NCBI GenBank assembly: GCA_021788565.1
Contig: JAJYKO010000469.1
Coordinates: forward strand, 1 to 5,369
Direction of reading: 5' to 3'
Source: Chloroflexota bacterium
GTDB taxonomy: Bacteria; Chloroflexota; UBA6077
Length of the DNA: 5,369 nt
The position numbers and the translations under genes are program-made. The notes under the pieces are model-generated. The model had not been told where the DNA came from. It saw only the letters and a program-made list of their open reading frames with translations, and searched no databases. Position 1 is the stretch's first letter, and every line of letters begins with the position of its first letter. Of the stretch, positions 1-5,257 are shown in pieces.

Positions 1-441
1 CGCCAGGCGAACAGCGGGACGGCAAAGCAGCTCCATTCCACGACTTTTCTTGAAGTCCGCCTGGCCTTCACGAGTCAAGAAGTCGCAGCCCGTCATGGCG
101 CGACACTCTACCGTGCCGAAGCGCGCCTCGAAGCGCCGTGACAGCTCCTGGACCCTGGAATAGGTCTCTTCTCGCAGACCACGCCGGTCTTCCTTCGTCG
201 AGCCTCTTTGCTTTGCGGTAGCCAATCCGCACGCGAGAACAGCTCCGGTGAGCGCGCCGCAGGTGAACCCTCTTCGGCTCACCCCCGCTCCAAGACCTGT
301 CGCCAGCTGCCAGAGGCTGTCATCCTCTAGCCCGTAGTAGGCTTGCAGCACCTGCAAGACCGACTGCGCTCAATTGTAGCCGCTGTCGAAGTAGCGCTCT
401 GCCTGTTCTACCGCTTCTGCCAGAACTGGATTCTCGCTCAA
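1..441 (-). CDS. C_GCAxxG_C_C family redox protein with selenocysteine at the first conserved Cys (partial, runs off left edge)
   Basis: Reading the minus strand from TTG at 441 gives 147 codons with one internal TGA (codon 24) and no other stop to the window edge. The protein begins LSENPVLAEAVEQAERYFDS and continues GYN-U-AQSVLQ. The C_GCAxxG_C_C family is about 140 residues, usually starts with an F-x-x-GYNCAQ-type motif, and has four invariant cysteines. Here these are Sec24, Cys61 (in CGALTG, 61-66), Cys113 and Cys140; Cys71 and Cys119 are extra. The perfect match around the TGA and the intact frame after it argue for Sec insertion rather than decay. Start choice: AGGAGGG lies 6-7 nt before TTG. 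No signal peptide or Tat motif is visible, so it is probably cytoplasmic. The family is thought to be redox-active, possibly binding metal or FeS, but its reaction is unknown. It follows three metabolic genes by 85 nt and probably shares their transcript. The main alternative is a point-mutated pseudogene (TGC to TGA). Confidence 0.85.
333..368 (-). promoter_or_regulatory. Bacterial SECIS element inside the coding region
   Basis: Seen on the minus strand: CTTGCA (358-353) pairs perfectly with TGCAAG (347-342) around the loop GGTGC (352-348). Below it is one bulged U (359), then GG (361-360) paired with CC (341-340). After a single C/U mismatch come UGA... pairs 363/338, 364/337 and 365/336, and after another mismatch 367/334 and 368/333. 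The loop starts 17 nt after the UGA. Known bacterial SECIS elements sit just 3' of the UGA, have the apical loop about 16-37 nt away, and carry a G early in the loop. The E. coli fdhF element, recalled from memory, has GG, a bulged U, a UGCA stem and a GGUC loop at nearly the same distance. SelB-GTP-Sec-tRNA would bind here. The structure was folded by eye. Confidence 0.8.
370..372 (-). other. In-frame UGA read as selenocysteine (codon 24)
   Basis: The codon is TGA on the minus strand, in the context GGC TAC AAT TGA GCG CAG. It replaces the Cys of the family motif GYNCAQ. TGA ends the neighbouring alcohol dehydrogenase (1704-1702) and the ferritin (4399-4401), and Trp is encoded by TGG in these genes. 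Wholesale reassignment of UGA is therefore excluded. A SECIS-like stem-loop begins immediately after it. Confidence 0.8.
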
Positions 442-447
442 TCGACA

Positions 448-454
448 CCCTCCT
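448..454 (-). promoter_or_regulatory. Shine-Dalgarno site that fixes the TTG start of the selenoprotein
   Basis: The minus strand reads AGGAGGG here, followed by TGTCGA and then TTG at 441-439. This near-consensus site at good spacing shows that translation starts before the TGA. The TGA is therefore inside the gene and not upstream of a shorter one. Confidence 0.75.
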
Positions 455-465
455 GTCTTAAACTA

Positions 466-482
466 CGTGGCGCTGGGCCACG
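466..482 (-). other. Hairpin between the reductase and selenoprotein genes
   Basis: CGTGGC and GCCACG form a perfect 6-bp stem with a 5-nt loop (CCAGC on the minus strand), followed by TAGTTTAAG. It lies 11 nt before the Shine-Dalgarno site of the selenoprotein gene. It could be a weak or partial terminator after the reductase gene, or an mRNA-stabilising or processing hairpin. The T-run is too broken for a firm terminator call. Confidence 0.35.
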
Positions 483-526
483 CCCATCCGGCCGAGGAGC
501 GCCCTGCTATGGTTCGCGAAGTCGGC

Positions 527-1597
527 TTAGCTCACGAGAGCTGCGACGTCGACGCCATACCCGGACGCCAGCTGCTTGAGGGTCTCCCAGGAGTTGTCCG
601 GCAGCGAGATGCCCTCCACCAGCCGCTTTGCCCTGCTGCGCTGCTCCGGCTCGCCGGGCAGCAGCACCTCGTCGAAACCCGCCGCCGGGGGCACCGCCTT
701 TATCTTTTCGACGGTCGCATCCACCGCCGCCGTAAATCGCTGGAGCGGGCGGAATATCCCGGGGTCGATGGCCACAAATATGGATCCAGAGCGAGTGTAG
801 GTCCCGCCCCCTCGCGGCGCCTCGTCGATGTCGTCGCCCCCTGTGAGGGCCTGGCCAAGCAGTTCGATTGCCACGGCGAGCCCATATCCCTTGTGGCTGC
901 CAAAGGTCAGCAGTGCGCCGCCGTTGTAGAAATCTTCAGCATCGGTGGAGGGATTGCCGTCCTTGTCCACTATCCAGCCCGAAGGCAGCGGCGTGCCCTT
1001 GGCCCGTGCCAGCGCTATCTTGCCGGCCGCGACCGCGCTGCTGGCGAAATCGACCAGCACCGGAGGCTCTGTGCCTGCTGGTATACCAAAGGAGATGGGA
1101 TTTGTACCGAAGGCGGGCTTCGCCCCGCCGTATGGGGCTACGCCCGCGCCGCTGGCACCAACTGAACCGCCGAAGCCGCCTGCTATCACCATGCCAATCA
1201 TGCCAGCGTTGTAGGCCATCTCGGAGTACTCGCCGAGACGTCCGATGTGATAGCCGCGGATCAGAGCAGACAGGGCAATACCTTGCTGCTTGCCTTTCTC
1301 GATAGCCTTTTTCATGGCGAGCCCTGCGCTCACCTGGCCGAAGGTCCACTTGCCGTCGATCAGGCTCGTGACGGCGGTCTCTTGGACCACCTCCGGCTCG
1401 GCAGCCGGATCCACGTGCCCGGCCTCGATCGCCTGAAGGTACTGGATGACCCGGATTACCCCATGCGAGTCGTGGCCTACCAGGTTGGAGTCTACCAGCG
1501 CCTCCGTCACTCGCGCGGCATTGATCTCGGTTGCTCCGGCTGCCAGGAACACAGCCCGACATATCGTTCGCCATTGTTCTGCCTGAAGGGTAACCAC
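527..1597 (-). CDS. Malate/L-lactate/sulfolactate dehydrogenase family NAD(P)-dependent 2-oxoacid reductase
   Basis: The 356-residue product matches the usual ~350-residue length of the Ldh_2 family, which interconverts 2-hydroxy and 2-oxo (or imino) acids using NAD(P). Known members include malate, L-lactate, sulfolactate, ureidoglycolate and 2,3-diketogulonate enzymes. Visible family signatures, numbered from the GTG start, are HDSHG (42-46, with the catalytic His region), GYHIGRLGEY (115-124), TNPISFGIP (165-173), DFASS (183-187), the GWIVDKDG segment (about 207-214) and GSHKGYG (233-239). Substrate cannot be assigned. Start choice: GTG at 1597 has GGGAGG 7 nt upstream and gives an N-terminus (VVTLQAEQW) typical of the family. 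ATG at 1615 and a TTG at 1705 are in frame but lack good ribosome sites. It is third in the minus-strand cluster, 104 nt after the alcohol dehydrogenase. The stop is TAA. The enzyme should be soluble and cytoplasmic. Confidence 0.9.
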   Translation of the reverse strand: MVTLQAEQWRTICRAVFLAAGATEINAARVTEALVDSNLVGHDSHGVIRVIQYLQAIEAGHVDPAAEPEVVQETAVTSLIDGKWTFGQVSAGLAMKKAIEKGKQQGIALSALIRGYHIGRLGEYSEMAYNAGMIGMVIAGGFGGSVGASGAGVAPYGGAKPAFGTNPISFGIPAGTEPPVLVDFASSAVAAGKIALARAKGTPLPSGWIVDKDGNPSTDAEDFYNGGALLTFGSHKGYGLAVAIELLGQALTGGDDIDEAPRGGGTYTRSGSIFVAIDPGIFRPLQRFTAAVDATVEKIKAVPPAAGFDEVLLPGEPEQRSRAKRLVEGISLPDNSWETLKQLASGYGVDVAALVS

Positions 1598-1604
1598 CGA
1601 CACA

Positions 1605-1610
1605 CCTCCC
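1605..1610 (-). promoter_or_regulatory. Shine-Dalgarno site deciding the reductase start
   Basis: The minus strand reads GGGAGG here, with 7 nt to GTG at 1597. It lies downstream of the in-frame ATG at 1615, which has only an A-rich, non-SD sequence before it. This favours the shorter GTG-initiated protein. Confidence 0.65.
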
Positions 1611-1626
1611 GACATTTTCGTGGGGC

Positions 1627-1648
1627 GCGAAGAGCCCGCGGCTTTCGC
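1627..1648 (-). other. Stable hairpin in the gap between the alcohol dehydrogenase and reductase genes
   Basis: On the minus strand GCGAA plus AGCC pairs with GGCT plus TTCGC, giving nine pairs with a GCG loop and one bulged C. A T-run follows it only when read on the plus strand (TTTT at 1649-1652), and no plus-strand gene ends here. It is therefore more likely an intercistronic processing or stability element of the minus-strand mRNA than a terminator. It lies 17 nt before the reductase Shine-Dalgarno site. Confidence 0.35.
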
Positions 1649-1701
1649 TTTTATAGAGGGAACTCTCGCAGTGAGAACTGATGCCGAACTGTTGTGACAG
1701 C

Positions 1702-2727
1702 TCAATCCGTTGGCCTGATGATCACCTTGAGCGACTCCTGGGCCGCAGCCGCGAGCTGGAAGCCCACCCCGGTCTTTTCCAGAGGGAGTCGATGGGTGAT
1801 CAGATCCTCCACCTGCACCCGGCCCGAACGGAGCATCTCCATGGAGATCTCGAGGTCCAGGGGCGCGGCACCATAGGTGGACATGATGGTTATTCCCCTG
1901 ACCATGAGCTCGCGGGCATCAAATGTGAGCCTGGTTCCCGGGCCGTGGAGGGCATACAGCATCAAGGTACCGCCCCGGCCGACGGAGCTCACAGCTTGCT
2001 CGAAGGCTACGGGGGCCGAGGTGCACACGATCGCCAGGTCGACTCCATCAGATCCAGTGATCTCGCGCACCAGTTCAGGCACATCCGTCCTGGCGTCTAG
2101 AACAACGTCAGCCCCGGCCTTCTTTGCCGCGCGCATACGATACTCGTTGGTGTCGGTGGCGACTACGCGTCCGGCGCCGGACGCTCGAGCTTGCAGGATA
2201 TTCAATAGACCCGATATCCCGCTGCCCAGAACCAGAACGCTCTGTCCGGGCCGCAGGCCTGCCAGCCGTTGCCCTCGAACCACACAGCCCAGCGGCTCGA
2301 TGAACGTACCCACGTCGAAAGACATCTCCTCCGGCAGCTTGAACACGCCACGGTCGACGTTGATCGCCGGAACCCGCAAGTATTCGGAGAACCCGCCCGG
2401 GTCGAAGTTGGTGGTGCTGAGCGTGTCGCACAGGGTGTGATACCCCTTCAGGCAATAGTGGCAGGAGTTGCAGGGCACGTGGTGCGAGACGAAGACCCGA
2501 TCCCCAACTCGGTATCGCTTCACGTCCTCTCCGACCTCGACCACCTCGCCCGTGATCTCGTGGCCAAGGACTCGGGGCGCCTTCTTGATGCGGTACCACT
2601 CCACCACATCGGAGCCACAAATGCCGCTCGCGATTACCTTGACGAGCATCTCATCCCGCCCTATCCGGGGCCGCGGCATCTCTTCGAGTCGCACGTCACT
2701 ATTGTTGTAGTACATCGCCACGCGCAT
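1702..2727 (-). CDS. Zinc-dependent medium-chain alcohol/polyol dehydrogenase
   Basis: A complete 341-residue MDR-superfamily enzyme of the sorbitol/threonine dehydrogenase-like branch. Such enzymes oxidise a secondary or primary alcohol to a ketone or aldehyde with NAD(P). The catalytic zinc set is visible: Cys37 in GICGSD, His56-Glu57 in GHE, and Glu144 in FIEPLG. The structural-zinc cysteines are Cys86, Cys89, Cys92 and Cys100. The Rossmann segment has GSGISG (168-173), and Asp192 at the end of the second strand (ATDTNEYR) suggests NAD over NADP. All key residues are present. ATG at 2727 has AAAGG 8 nt upstream, inside the end of the aldolase gene. The 4-nt gap from the aldolase stop implies translational coupling. 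The stop is TGA. The substrate is not determinable; the context suggests a sugar-derived polyol or hydroxy acid used together with the upstream aldolase. Confidence 0.93.
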   Translation of the reverse strand: MRVAMYYNNSDVRLEEMPRPRIGRDEMLVKVIASGICGSDVVEWYRIKKAPRVLGHEITGEVVEVGEDVKRYRVGDRVFVSHHVPCNSCHYCLKGYHTLCDTLSTTNFDPGGFSEYLRVPAINVDRGVFKLPEEMSFDVGTFIEPLGCVVRGQRLAGLRPGQSVLVLGSGISGLLNILQARASGAGRVVATDTNEYRMRAAKKAGADVVLDARTDVPELVREITGSDGVDLAIVCTSAPVAFEQAVSSVGRGGTLMLYALHGPGTRLTFDARELMVRGITIMSTYGAAPLDLEISMEMLRSGRVQVEDLITHRLPLEKTGVGFQLAAAAQESLKVIIRPTD

Positions 2728-2731
2728 GGGT

Positions 2732-3514
2732 CTAGCCTTTCAGGGAGAGGAATAGGTCGTAGGCGGCCTCGGGGGTTGCCCCCTCGTGGACCACGGCGCG
2801 GACGGCCTGAACCATCGCCAGCGGAGTCTCGGACTGGAAGATGTTGCGGCCCATGTCGACTCCGGCAGCACCCGCCTGCATGGCGCTGTACGCCATCTCG
2901 AGAGCCTCCTTCTCCGGCAGCTTCTTCCCGCCTGCGATGACCACCGGCACAGGGCAGCTCTCCACCATCCTCTCGAACCCATCACAGTAGTATGTCTTGA
3001 CGAGACGCGCGCCCAGCTCGGCGGCTATCCTCGATGCCAAGCCCAGGTACTTGGCATCGCGCACCAACTCCTTCCCCACAGCCGTGACGGCCAGGCTCGG
3101 GATCCCGTAGCGCTCTGCCTCATCCACGACCTGAGTGAACCCCAGCAACGTATCACGCTCAAAGCGCGCTCCCACCATGATGGAGAAGGCGACAGCCGAC
3201 ACGTTGAGCCGGATAGCCTCCTCCATGGACACCGTCGTCCCCTCGCGGAGCAACTCCTCGCTCAGAATGCTGGTCCCGCCGGACACTCGAAGAACGATGG
3301 GTGTGTCGATCTGCGGAGAGACGTAGTAGCGAAGCGCCCCCCTCGTCAGCATCAAGCTGTCCACGTAGGGCAGCAGGGGAGCCACCATGTCCCCCAGCTG
3401 TTCCAGACCGCTCGTCGGTCCCATGAAATAGCCGTGATCAACCGCCAGCATCACCGTTTTCCCGTCTCGGGGCGCGATGATCCTGGACAGCCTATTCTGC
3501 ATCCCCCAGTCCAT
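2732..3514 (-). CDS. Class I aldolase family protein of the DeoC/FbaB/LsrF type
   Basis: The 260-residue protein begins [12 protein letters not shown] and closely resembles E. coli LsrF, the AI-2-derived 3-hydroxy-5-phosphonooxypentane-2,4-dione thiolase, as recalled from memory. Shared stretches include [13 protein letters not shown] (18-30), the SRIAAELGA helix, KTYY (173-176), [11 protein letters not shown] (190-200) and [11 protein letters not shown] (218-228). The Schiff-base lysine of this TIM-barrel family should be Lys173. It lacks the ~30-residue N-terminal extension of LsrF. Start choice: ATG at 3514 has GAGGAG 8 nt upstream; longer in-frame starts have none. It is first in the minus-strand cluster. 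No lsr kinase, repressor or transporter is nearby in the window, so AI-2 processing is not supported. A sugar-phosphate or related aldol/thiolase reaction feeding the two dehydrogenases is more likely. An AroA'-type or fructose-bisphosphate aldolase role cannot be excluded. The stop is TAG. Confidence 0.88.
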   Translation of the reverse strand: MDWGMQNRLSRIIAPRDGKTVMLAVDHGYFMGPTSGLEQLGDMVAPLLPYVDSLMLTRGALRYYVSPQIDTPIVLRVSGGTSILSEELLREGTTVSMEEAIRLNVSAVAFSIMVGARFERDTLLGFTQVVDEAERYGIPSLAVTAVGKELVRDAKYLGLASRIAAELGARLVKTYYCDGFERMVESCPVPVVIAGGKKLPEKEALEMAYSAMQAGAAGVDMGRNIFQSETPLAMVQAVRAVVHEGATPEAAYDLFLSLKG

Positions 3515-3849
3515 TTCCAATACTCCTCTTTCCCAAAGAGATGAGGCTTCCAAGCAGTACAGCTGAAAAGCGGGCTATAGCGTAGTGCCGCACCACTTTG
3601 ACGTCAGGCTGACGGGATGTCAAGGGCTTTTCCCACGGTTCCCAGGAAATGTCCGGAGCGGCTCGATCGGGCTGGAAGGCACGATACTTGCCGCAGGAGA
3701 AGTTGTTCCGGATCTGCCGGCTGATCTTCGCTTCGTCTCGCCCACCGCCGTTAGGAAGGTTTTTCCGTGCAGCGGCTGCTCCGGGATAGCAGGGGCCAAA
3801 GGAGTGGCCAGTCCAGGATTCCACAAGATTTCAAGAAAGGAAACGAGTC
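3515..3849. other. 335-nt divergent intergenic region
   Basis: It separates the minus-strand catabolic cluster from the plus-strand ferritin gene and must hold both sets of promoters. I see the palindromic cluster at 3598-3623 with a minus-strand TTGACA. A short perfect inverted repeat GCAGC-G-GCTGC lies at 3769-3779 on the ferritin side. Ribosome sites are at each end (GAGGAG at 3528-3523 minus; AAAGGA at 3837-3841 plus). Open frames that cross the region have no ribosome sites or recognisable protein features, so I call no gene here. Confidence 0.6.
3598..3623 (-). promoter_or_regulatory. Palindromic operator-like site overlapping a TTGACA -35 box
   Basis: The inner arms CGTCAG (3602-3607) and CTGACG (3609-3614) form a perfect inverted repeat with one central base. 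It overlaps TGACGTCA (3599-3606), itself an 8-bp palindrome. Outer TTGAC (3598-3602) and GTCAA (3619-3623) arms flank it. Read on the minus strand, 3623-3618 is a perfect TTGACA. The hexamer 17 nt further on is poor (CAAAGT), and the best -10-like TATAGC (3579-3574) is too far away. The exact promoter is therefore unresolved. The position, about 85-110 nt before the aldolase start, suits a repressor or activator site for the cluster, with the regulator unknown. Confidence 0.35.
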
Positions 3850-4401
3850 ATGGCGAGAGTAGCGCGAGAAATGGTAGAGAGGGCCGGGGTTAACGTTGAC
3901 CAACTGGTGGAGCTGCTGGTAAAGAACGCGGCCGCCGAGCTCACCACTTTCTACTACTACACGATTCTGCGGGTAAACCTGATCGGACTGGAGGGAGAGG
4001 GACTCAAGGAGATCGCGGAAACTGCCCGGATCGAGGACCGGAACCACTTCGAGGCATTGGTCCCTCGCATCTATGAACTCGGTGGCAAGCTGCCGGAGCG
4101 CATGAACGACTTCCACGACACCTCGGCTTGCCCACCGGCCGCCCTACCCGCGAACCCGACGGATATCAAGGCGATGCTCACCGTTCTTGTGGAGGCGGAG
4201 CGGTGCGCGGTGCGGGGATATACCCACGTCTGCAACGTGACCGCCGGCAAGGATCATAGGACCTACGATCTGTCTCTAGCCATTCTCAACGAGGAGGTGG
4301 AACACGAGTCCTGGTTCTCGGAATTCCTGGGCGAGGGACCTTCGGGTCACTTCATGCGTCGCGGCGACACCTCTCCGTTTGTTTCCAAGTTCCTGAGGTG
4401 A
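3850..4401 (+). CDS. Dps-like (DPSL/thioferritin-type) ferritin family protein
   Basis: The 183-residue ferritin-like four-helix protein would use a di-iron site to oxidise Fe(II) with peroxide or oxygen, store iron in a multimeric cytoplasmic cage and protect against oxidative stress. Likely ligands are Glu30 (AAELTTFYYY), the Glu62-Asp63/His66 cluster (IEDRNHF), Glu115 or Glu117 (VEAERCA), and Glu149 with His152 (EEVEHESWF). The strict ExxH position in the second helix is Asp63, preceded by Glu62. DPSL proteins add a conserved cysteine pair near the iron site. Here Cys94 (SACPP) and Cys119 are 25 residues apart, the same spacing I recall for the Sulfolobus protein; Cys128 is additional. ATG at 3850 has AAAGGA 8 nt upstream. 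It is divergent from the aldolase cluster and followed after 75 nt by a heme protein gene on the same strand, suggesting a small redox/iron operon. A generic bacterioferritin-like annotation would also be acceptable. Confidence 0.87.
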   Translation: MARVAREMVERAGVNVDQLVELLVKNAAAELTTFYYYTILRVNLIGLEGEGLKEIAETARIEDRNHFEALVPRIYELGGKLPERMNDFHDTSACPPAALPANPTDIKAMLTVLVEAERCAVRGYTHVCNVTAGKDHRTYDLSLAILNEEVEHESWFSEFLGEGPSGHFMRRGDTSPFVSKFLR

Positions 4402-4476
4402 TATCGCGTTTCGGCAGGAAGTGAGGTAGGGACTCGTTCAAGACTTCCCAGTGTCGCGAGCCCGGACGAACTGAAT

Positions 4477-4758
4477 ATGGCCCTGGAGCATCGGAGCTTC
4501 ACGAATAAGGAGCTCAGCCGGTTTGACGGTCGGAACGGTGTGCCCGCGTTCGTTGCGTTTCGCGGGCTGGTATACGACGTAACCGGCAGCTTCCTCTGGC
4601 AGCGTGGGAAGCACCAGGTCACCCACTCTGCTGGCTACGACTACGCCGACAGCCTCCAGGGCGCTCCCCACGGCGAGGACCTCCTTCAGCGATTCCCGGT
4701 GGTCGGAAGTATGGCCGAGCACCCAGAGCCTGAACCACCCCTGACAGCGGAACATTAG
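4477..4758 (+). CDS. Small cytochrome b5-like heme-binding domain protein
   Basis: The 93-residue protein is a stand-alone cytochrome b5-like domain of the bacterial 'predicted heme/steroid-binding' type. It has FTNKELSRFDG (8-18), PAFVAFRGLVYDVTGS (23-38), W41, GKHQVTHSAGYDY (44-56) and APHGEDLLQRFPVVG (63-77). Likely axial heme ligands are His46 or His50 and His65. No signal peptide or membrane anchor is present, and the acidic/proline tail (81-93) is disordered-looking. It would act as a soluble one-electron carrier or heme sensor; the partner is unknown. The domain begins at residue 8, so ATG at 4477 is the sensible start although only a weak GGA-type ribosome site precedes it. It lies 75 nt after the ferritin stop with no visible terminator, so co-transcription is likely. 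A role in electron delivery to the ferritin for iron release is a guess. Confidence 0.88.
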   Translation: MALEHRSFTNKELSRFDGRNGVPAFVAFRGLVYDVTGSFLWQRGKHQVTHSAGYDYADSLQGAPHGEDLLQRFPVVGSMAEHPEPEPPLTAEH

Positions 4759-4966
4759 GTGATCGGGGTCGGGGAAGTATCTCTCTGCTTTGCTGCCACG
4801 GCTTTCTCGTCTCAACGGACGAGGCGACGCTCCAACTTTCGTTTGATATCAGACGAGCCTTCGACCACTAGACTGCTACGTGACGGTTGAAATCAACACT
4901 CTCCGCGTGTGGAGCGCGGGGTTGCCTCCGACCGCACGTCGGAGGATGAGAAGGGGAGGTCACTCG
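4759..4966 (+). other. 208-nt leader/intergenic region with several hairpins
   Basis: It contains a 6-bp stem CTCGTC/GACGAG with a 6-nt loop (4806-4823), a CCGCG/CGCGG stem (4903-4907 with 4915-4919), and the strong 8-bp hairpin at 4925-4945. CTCC (4901-4904) could pair with GGAG (4911-4914) instead, so two alternative folds exist. No convincing promoter pair was found; TTGATA at 4843 has no well-spaced -10. No T-tract follows any hairpin, so none is called as a terminator. Confidence 0.4.
4925..4945 (+). promoter_or_regulatory. Strong hairpin just upstream of the membrane protein ribosome site
   Basis: CCTCCGAC (4925-4932) pairs perfectly with GTCGGAGG (4938-4945) around a 5-nt loop. The 5' arm carries CCTCC, an anti-Shine-Dalgarno sequence that could alternatively pair with the real ribosome site GGGGAGG at 4953-4959. 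This would allow a switch between a free and a masked ribosome site, but there is no direct evidence of regulation. Confidence 0.4.
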
Positions 4967-5257
4967 ATGGACGGAATCTCAGGACTGATTAGCGATCGAA
5001 CGGCCTTTATAGTTCTGGCGATCTTCGGGTTTCTCATGTGTTCAAGGGGAGCCGCACACATCACCCAGACAGGCGGCTGGTTGAGCTGGGCCGCGTTCCT
5101 GGGCGGAGCGTTGGGCCTTCTCGCCCTCCTGCTGATCTTCTCGGTGCTCGCGGGCAGAGAACTTCCGCTGATCTCCGGAGATCGGGCAGCCATTGTTGGC
5201 CTGGCGGCCATCATCGTGACGAAGCTCGGCATCGACATCGTGTACAGGGCAGCCTAA
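4967..5257 (+). CDS. Small three-helix membrane protein of unknown function
   Basis: I do not recognise this family. The 96-residue protein has three hydrophobic segments: about 12-31 (AFIVLAIFGFLM), 38-62 (WAAFLGGALGLLALLLIFSV) and 73-93 (AAIVGLAAIIVTKLGIDIVY). Short polar connectors (CSRGAAHITQTGG and GRELPLISGDR) link them. By the positive-inside rule the topology is ambiguous. There are a single Cys (25) and His (31) near the end of helix 1. ATG at 4967 is preceded by GGGGAGG 7 nt upstream, a near-ideal site. The upstream in-frame GTG at 4880 would add Arg-rich sequence encoded by the hairpin region and is unlikely. It is separated from the heme protein gene by 208 nt and may have its own promoter. 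The strong ribosome site and clear membrane pattern support a real gene. Confidence 0.75.
   Translation: MDGISGLISDRTAFIVLAIFGFLMCSRGAAHITQTGGWLSWAAFLGGALGLLALLLIFSVLAGRELPLISGDRAAIVGLAAIIVTKLGIDIVYRAA

Noticed and set aside
370..372. TGA as a true stop leaving a pseudogene or very short peptide
   Set aside because: The frame after it keeps all family motifs to the window edge, the position is the conserved Cys, and a fitting SECIS follows. A sequencing error cannot be fully excluded without reads.
370..372. TGA reassigned as Trp or Gly in an alternative genetic code
   Set aside because: TGA ends the alcohol dehydrogenase and the ferritin cleanly at expected protein lengths, and Trp is TGG throughout.
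467..1681. Long open frames on the plus strand opposite the reductase
   Set aside because: They are Arg/Ala/Pro-rich, lack ribosome sites and recognisable motifs, and mirror the codon bias of the real minus-strand gene.
1598..1705. A longer reductase starting at TTG 1705 (overlapping the dehydrogenase stop as TTGA) or ATG 1615
   Set aside because: Neither has a good ribosome site. The extra residues are low-complexity and not typical of the family, whereas GTG 1597 has GGGAGG at ideal spacing.
2269..3544. Long plus-strand open frames (up to about 250 codons) opposite the dehydrogenase and aldolase
   Set aside because: They are antisense to two well-supported enzymes, carry His/Arg-rich composition without domains, and are GC-driven artefacts.
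3492..3893. Open frames of about 100 codons crossing the divergent intergenic region on both strands
   Set aside because: There is no ribosome site, the composition is random-looking, and they overlap the control region and the starts of both flanking genes.
4806..4823. Rho-independent terminator after the heme protein gene
   Set aside because: The 6-bp stem CTCGTC/GACGAG is real but is followed by GCGACGCTCC rather than a T-run.
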